A stretch of DNA of 8,366 nt from the NCBI GenBank assembly GCA_029266935.1, contig JAQSVY010000050.1, forward strand, positions 1-8,366, in the 5' to 3' direction. Shown piece after piece: positions 6,755 to 8,366 of the stretch (the first letter of the stretch is position 1; each line of letters opens with the position of its first letter). The translations under genes were made by a program, and so were the position numbers. A model generated the notes under the pieces. It saw nothing but the letters and a program-made list of their open reading frames with translations, did no database searches and was not told the origin of the DNA. The stretch is from Burkholderiales bacterium. GTDB lineage: Bacteria; Pseudomonadota; Gammaproteobacteria; Burkholderiales; SG8-39.

Positions 6755-7864
6755 ATGGACGTCAGGGCTGCGGTCGCGCACAAGGCGGGTGCGCCGCTCA
6801 CGATAGAGAAGGTGCGCCTCGAGGGGCCGAAGGCCGGCGAGGTGCTGGTGGAGATCAAGGCCACCGGCATCTGCCACACCGATGAGTTCACGCTGTCGGG
6901 CGCCGACCCGGAGGGGCTGTTCCCGGCCATCCTCGGGCACGAAGGCGCCGGCGTGGTGGTGGACACGGGGCCGGGCGTCACGTCGGTGAAGAAGGGCGAC
7001 CACGTGATCCCGCTCTATACGCCCGAGTGCCGCCAGTGCAAGTCGTGCCTGTCGCGCAAGACCAACCTGTGCACGGCGATTCGCGGCACGCAGGGGAAGG
7101 GCGTGATGCCGGATGGGACCTCTAGGTTCTCCCTGGGGAAGGGTTCTCTTTTTCACTACATGGGGTGTTCCACCTTCGCGAACTTCACCGTGCTCCCGGA
7201 GATCGCGCTCGCAAAGATCCGCGAGGACGCGCCGTTCGACAAGGTCTGCTACATCGGCTGCGGGGTGACGACGGGGATCGGGGCGGTGATCAACACCGCC
7301 AAGGTGGAGCCGGGGGCGAACGTGGTGGTGTTCGGCCTGGGCGGCATCGGGCTCAACGTGGTGCAGGGGGCGCGCATGGTCGGCGCCAGCATGATCGTCG
7401 GCGTCGACCTGAATCCGAAGCGCGAGGCCCTGGCGCGAAAGTTTGGTCTCACGCATTTTGTTGATCCGAAGAACGTGAAAGGCGATCTGGTTCCCTATCT
7501 GGTCGAGCTGACCGGCGGCGGCGCGGACTACAGCTTCGAGTGCATCGGCAACGTGGAGGTGATGCGCCAGGCGCTGGAGTGCTGCCACCGCGGCTGGGGC
7601 GTCTCGGTGATCATCGGCGTGGCGGGCGCGGGGCAGGAGATCCGCACGCGGCCGTTCCAGCTCGTCACCGGCCGGGTGTGGAAGGGCACGGCCTTCGGCG
7701 GCGCGCGCGGGCGCAGCGACGTGCCGCGGATCGTCGACTGGTACATGGAAGGCAGGATCAACATCGACGATCTCATCACCCACGCGCTGCCCCTCGAGCG
7801 CATCAACGAGGGATTCGACCTGATGCGCCGGGGCGAATCGATCCGCAGCGTCGTCGTCTACTGA
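6755..7864 (+). CDS. frmA: S-(hydroxymethyl)glutathione dehydrogenase (class III alcohol dehydrogenase)
   Basis: A full-length 369-residue enzyme, the same length as E. coli FrmA and alignable throughout. It oxidises S-hydroxymethylglutathione, formed from formaldehyde and glutathione, to S-formylglutathione with NAD+; such enzymes also reduce S-nitrosoglutathione. Catalytic zinc ligands are C40, H62 and C169, with E63 beside them; structural zinc ligands are C92, C95, C98 and C106. GLGGIG (194-199) is the Rossmann motif and D218 is the NAD-specifying acid. D51, E53 and R110 match human ADH5 Asp55, Glu57 and Arg114, which bind the glutathione adduct and mark class III. The ATG follows GGAGGA at a 5-nt spacing. 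No S-formylglutathione hydrolase gene is seen next to it; the downstream neighbour is a cysteine-rich small protein 7 nt away. The position in an operon with a lyase and a deacylase hints at formaldehyde or another aldehyde as a by-product, which is inference. Confidence 0.96.
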   Translation: MDVRAAVAHKAGAPLTIEKVRLEGPKAGEVLVEIKATGICHTDEFTLSGADPEGLFPAILGHEGAGVVVDTGPGVTSVKKGDHVIPLYTPECRQCKSCLSRKTNLCTAIRGTQGKGVMPDGTSRFSLGKGSLFHYMGCSTFANFTVLPEIALAKIREDAPFDKVCYIGCGVTTGIGAVINTAKVEPGANVVVFGLGGIGLNVVQGARMVGASMIVGVDLNPKREALARKFGLTHFVDPKNVKGDLVPYLVELTGGGADYSFECIGNVEVMRQALECCHRGWGVSVIIGVAGAGQEIRTRPFQLVTGRVWKGTAFGGARGRSDVPRIVDWYMEGRINIDDLITHALPLERINEGFDLMRRGESIRSVVVY

Positions 7865-7871
7865 GGCAATC

Positions 7872-8108
7872 ATGGCCCTCTCGGTCAAGCCCAAGCCGCT
7901 CGCGGTATGCAGCGTCTGCCAGATGCCCAGCGTGCGCCGCGAGGACCTCAATCACCGCTGCCGCAGCACCTTCCAGGGCCGGCGTTGCTATGGCACGTTC
8001 AAGAGCGGCGTCACGGTTTTGTGGGACCGCTGCGAGAGCTGCAAGGGCCACGGCCAGGTCGGCACGCAGCCGTGCGCCGAGTGCCACGGCTTCGGCTGGC
8101 GCCCTTGA
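7872..8108 (+). CDS. Small eight-cysteine zinc-ribbon protein with DnaJ-like CxxCxGxG motifs
   Basis: A 78-residue soluble basic protein with eight cysteines: C13-x2-C16, C30, C39, C54-x2-C57, C68-x2-C71. The C-terminal pairs lie in CESCKGHG and CAECHGFG, close matches to the CxxCxGxG repeats of the DnaJ/Hsp40 zinc domain, and the protein ends GFGWRP. It could bind two zinc ions. No J-domain or substrate-binding domain is present, so it is not DnaJ. The ATG at 7872 lies 7 nt after the frmA stop, with GAGG (7863-7866) 5 nt before it, so it is translated as the last gene of the operon. Roles such as redox or zinc handling, or helping fold FrmA, are speculation. Its last 98 nt overlap the convergent hydratase reading frame. 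I do not recognise a named family. Confidence 0.75.
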   Translation: MALSVKPKPLAVCSVCQMPSVRREDLNHRCRSTFQGRRCYGTFKSGVTVLWDRCESCKGHGQVGTQPCAECHGFGWRP

Positions 8109-8366
8109 AGTCGGCGCTGCCGTAGATCTTCGCAACCAGGTCGTCGCCGTCGGGTAGCGGCCGCGCCTCGCGGATGCGACGGATCGCTTCCTTGGTCACC
8201 TGCACGGTGAGCGGGGCGTGCGAGGCGACCTTGTCGGCGATCTCCTTGACGCGCGCGGCGATGTTCCCGGGCTGCACGATCTCGTGGACGAAGCCGATGC
8301 CGGCGGCTTCCTGCGCGCTGAGCAGGCGCGCGGTCATGATGATCTCGAGCAGGAGCGAGGGGCCGA
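8011..8366 (-). CDS. Enoyl-CoA hydratase/isomerase (crotonase) family, C-terminal part, with a broken 3' end
   Basis: The gene enters from the right edge; about 118 codons are visible. The segment GPSLLLEIIMTARLLSAQEAAG, with PLTVQVTKEAIRRIRE and YGSADFK further on, is the C-terminal third of a crotonase-fold acyl-CoA enzyme that hydrates enoyl-CoA in beta-oxidation-type catabolism. The oxyanion-hole and catalytic-glutamate regions are outside the window, so activity cannot be judged. Family members normally continue ADF[KR]-EGVxAFLxKRxP and stop. Here, after the AAG lysine codon (8104-8106), the frame continues for 30 unrelated, Arg/Gly/Cys-rich residues (beginning GASRSRGTRR) to TGA at 8011. 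That tail is antisense to the eight-cysteine gene. The homology ends exactly at the end of that neighbour, which suggests a rearrangement or misassembly rather than a natural C-terminus. Either the protein has a replaced tail or the gene is a 3'-truncated pseudogene. Confidence 0.82.
   Translation of the reverse strand, partial: GPSLLLEIIMTARLLSAQEAAGIGFVHEIVQPGNIAARVKEIADKVASHAPLTVQVTKEAIRRIREARPLPDGDDLVAKIYGSADFKGASRSRGTRRTAACRPGRGPCSSRSGPTKP

Noticed and set aside
5047..6981. 644-residue minus-strand open frame opposite the deacylase and the start of frmA
   Set aside because: It has no domain and overlaps two genes with full-length homology on the other strand; it results from scarcity of stop codons in GC-rich DNA.
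7115..7160. Possible small hairpin with a T-run inside frmA
   Set aside because: The pairing is imperfect and the T-run belongs to Ser-Leu-Phe codons in a conserved region of the enzyme.
6554..7951. 465-residue minus-strand open frame opposite frmA
   Set aside because: It is antisense to a highly conserved enzyme, and its composition is typical of a shadow frame.

Overview
The window is about 8.4 kb of very GC-rich bacterial DNA with almost no non-coding sequence. Gene content, protein similarity and codon use suggest a betaproteobacterium, probably of the Burkholderiales or a relative. This is inference; no rRNA or other marker gene is present. No tRNA, rRNA, CRISPR array, transposase or phage gene was seen.

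Layout. (1) The left edge holds the 5' end of a minus-strand gene for an exported protein whose mature N-terminus resembles a TonB box (1-122). (2) Upstream of it on the same strand is a complete benzoylformate-decarboxylase-like ThDP enzyme (137-1801). (3) A 60-bp divergent intergenic region (1802-1861) separates it from a rightward operon. That operon has five tightly packed genes: a 12-TM hybrid sensor kinase (1862-4177), an isocitrate lyase/PEP mutase superfamily enzyme (4174-5061, ATGA overlap), an N-acyl-D-amino-acid deacylase-like amidohydrolase (5062-6738, starting on the base after the stop), the class III alcohol dehydrogenase FrmA (6755-7864) and a 78-residue eight-cysteine protein (7872-8108). 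(4) The right edge holds the 3' part of a convergent enoyl-CoA hydratase gene (8011-8366). Its conserved C-terminus is broken exactly where it meets the eight-cysteine gene.

How the genes may work together. Four enzymes of small-acid or acyl metabolism (2-keto acid decarboxylase type, C-C lyase, deacylase, enoyl-CoA hydratase) sit beside a glutathione-dependent formaldehyde dehydrogenase and a membrane sensor. A catabolic module that deacylates and cleaves a carboxylic substrate and clears a released aldehyde is a reasonable guess, but no substrate can be read from the sequence. The kinase is translationally linked to the lyase and has no DNA-binding partner here, so its output is unknown.

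The points most worth a second look are these. Several starts lack a Shine-Dalgarno sequence and instead carry a -10-like hexamer exactly 6 nt upstream, suggesting leaderless mRNAs. A perfect 17-bp palindrome encodes the C-terminus of the lyase. The hydratase gene has a broken 3' end. The small cysteine-rich protein sits where a formaldehyde operon would often have S-formylglutathione hydrolase.
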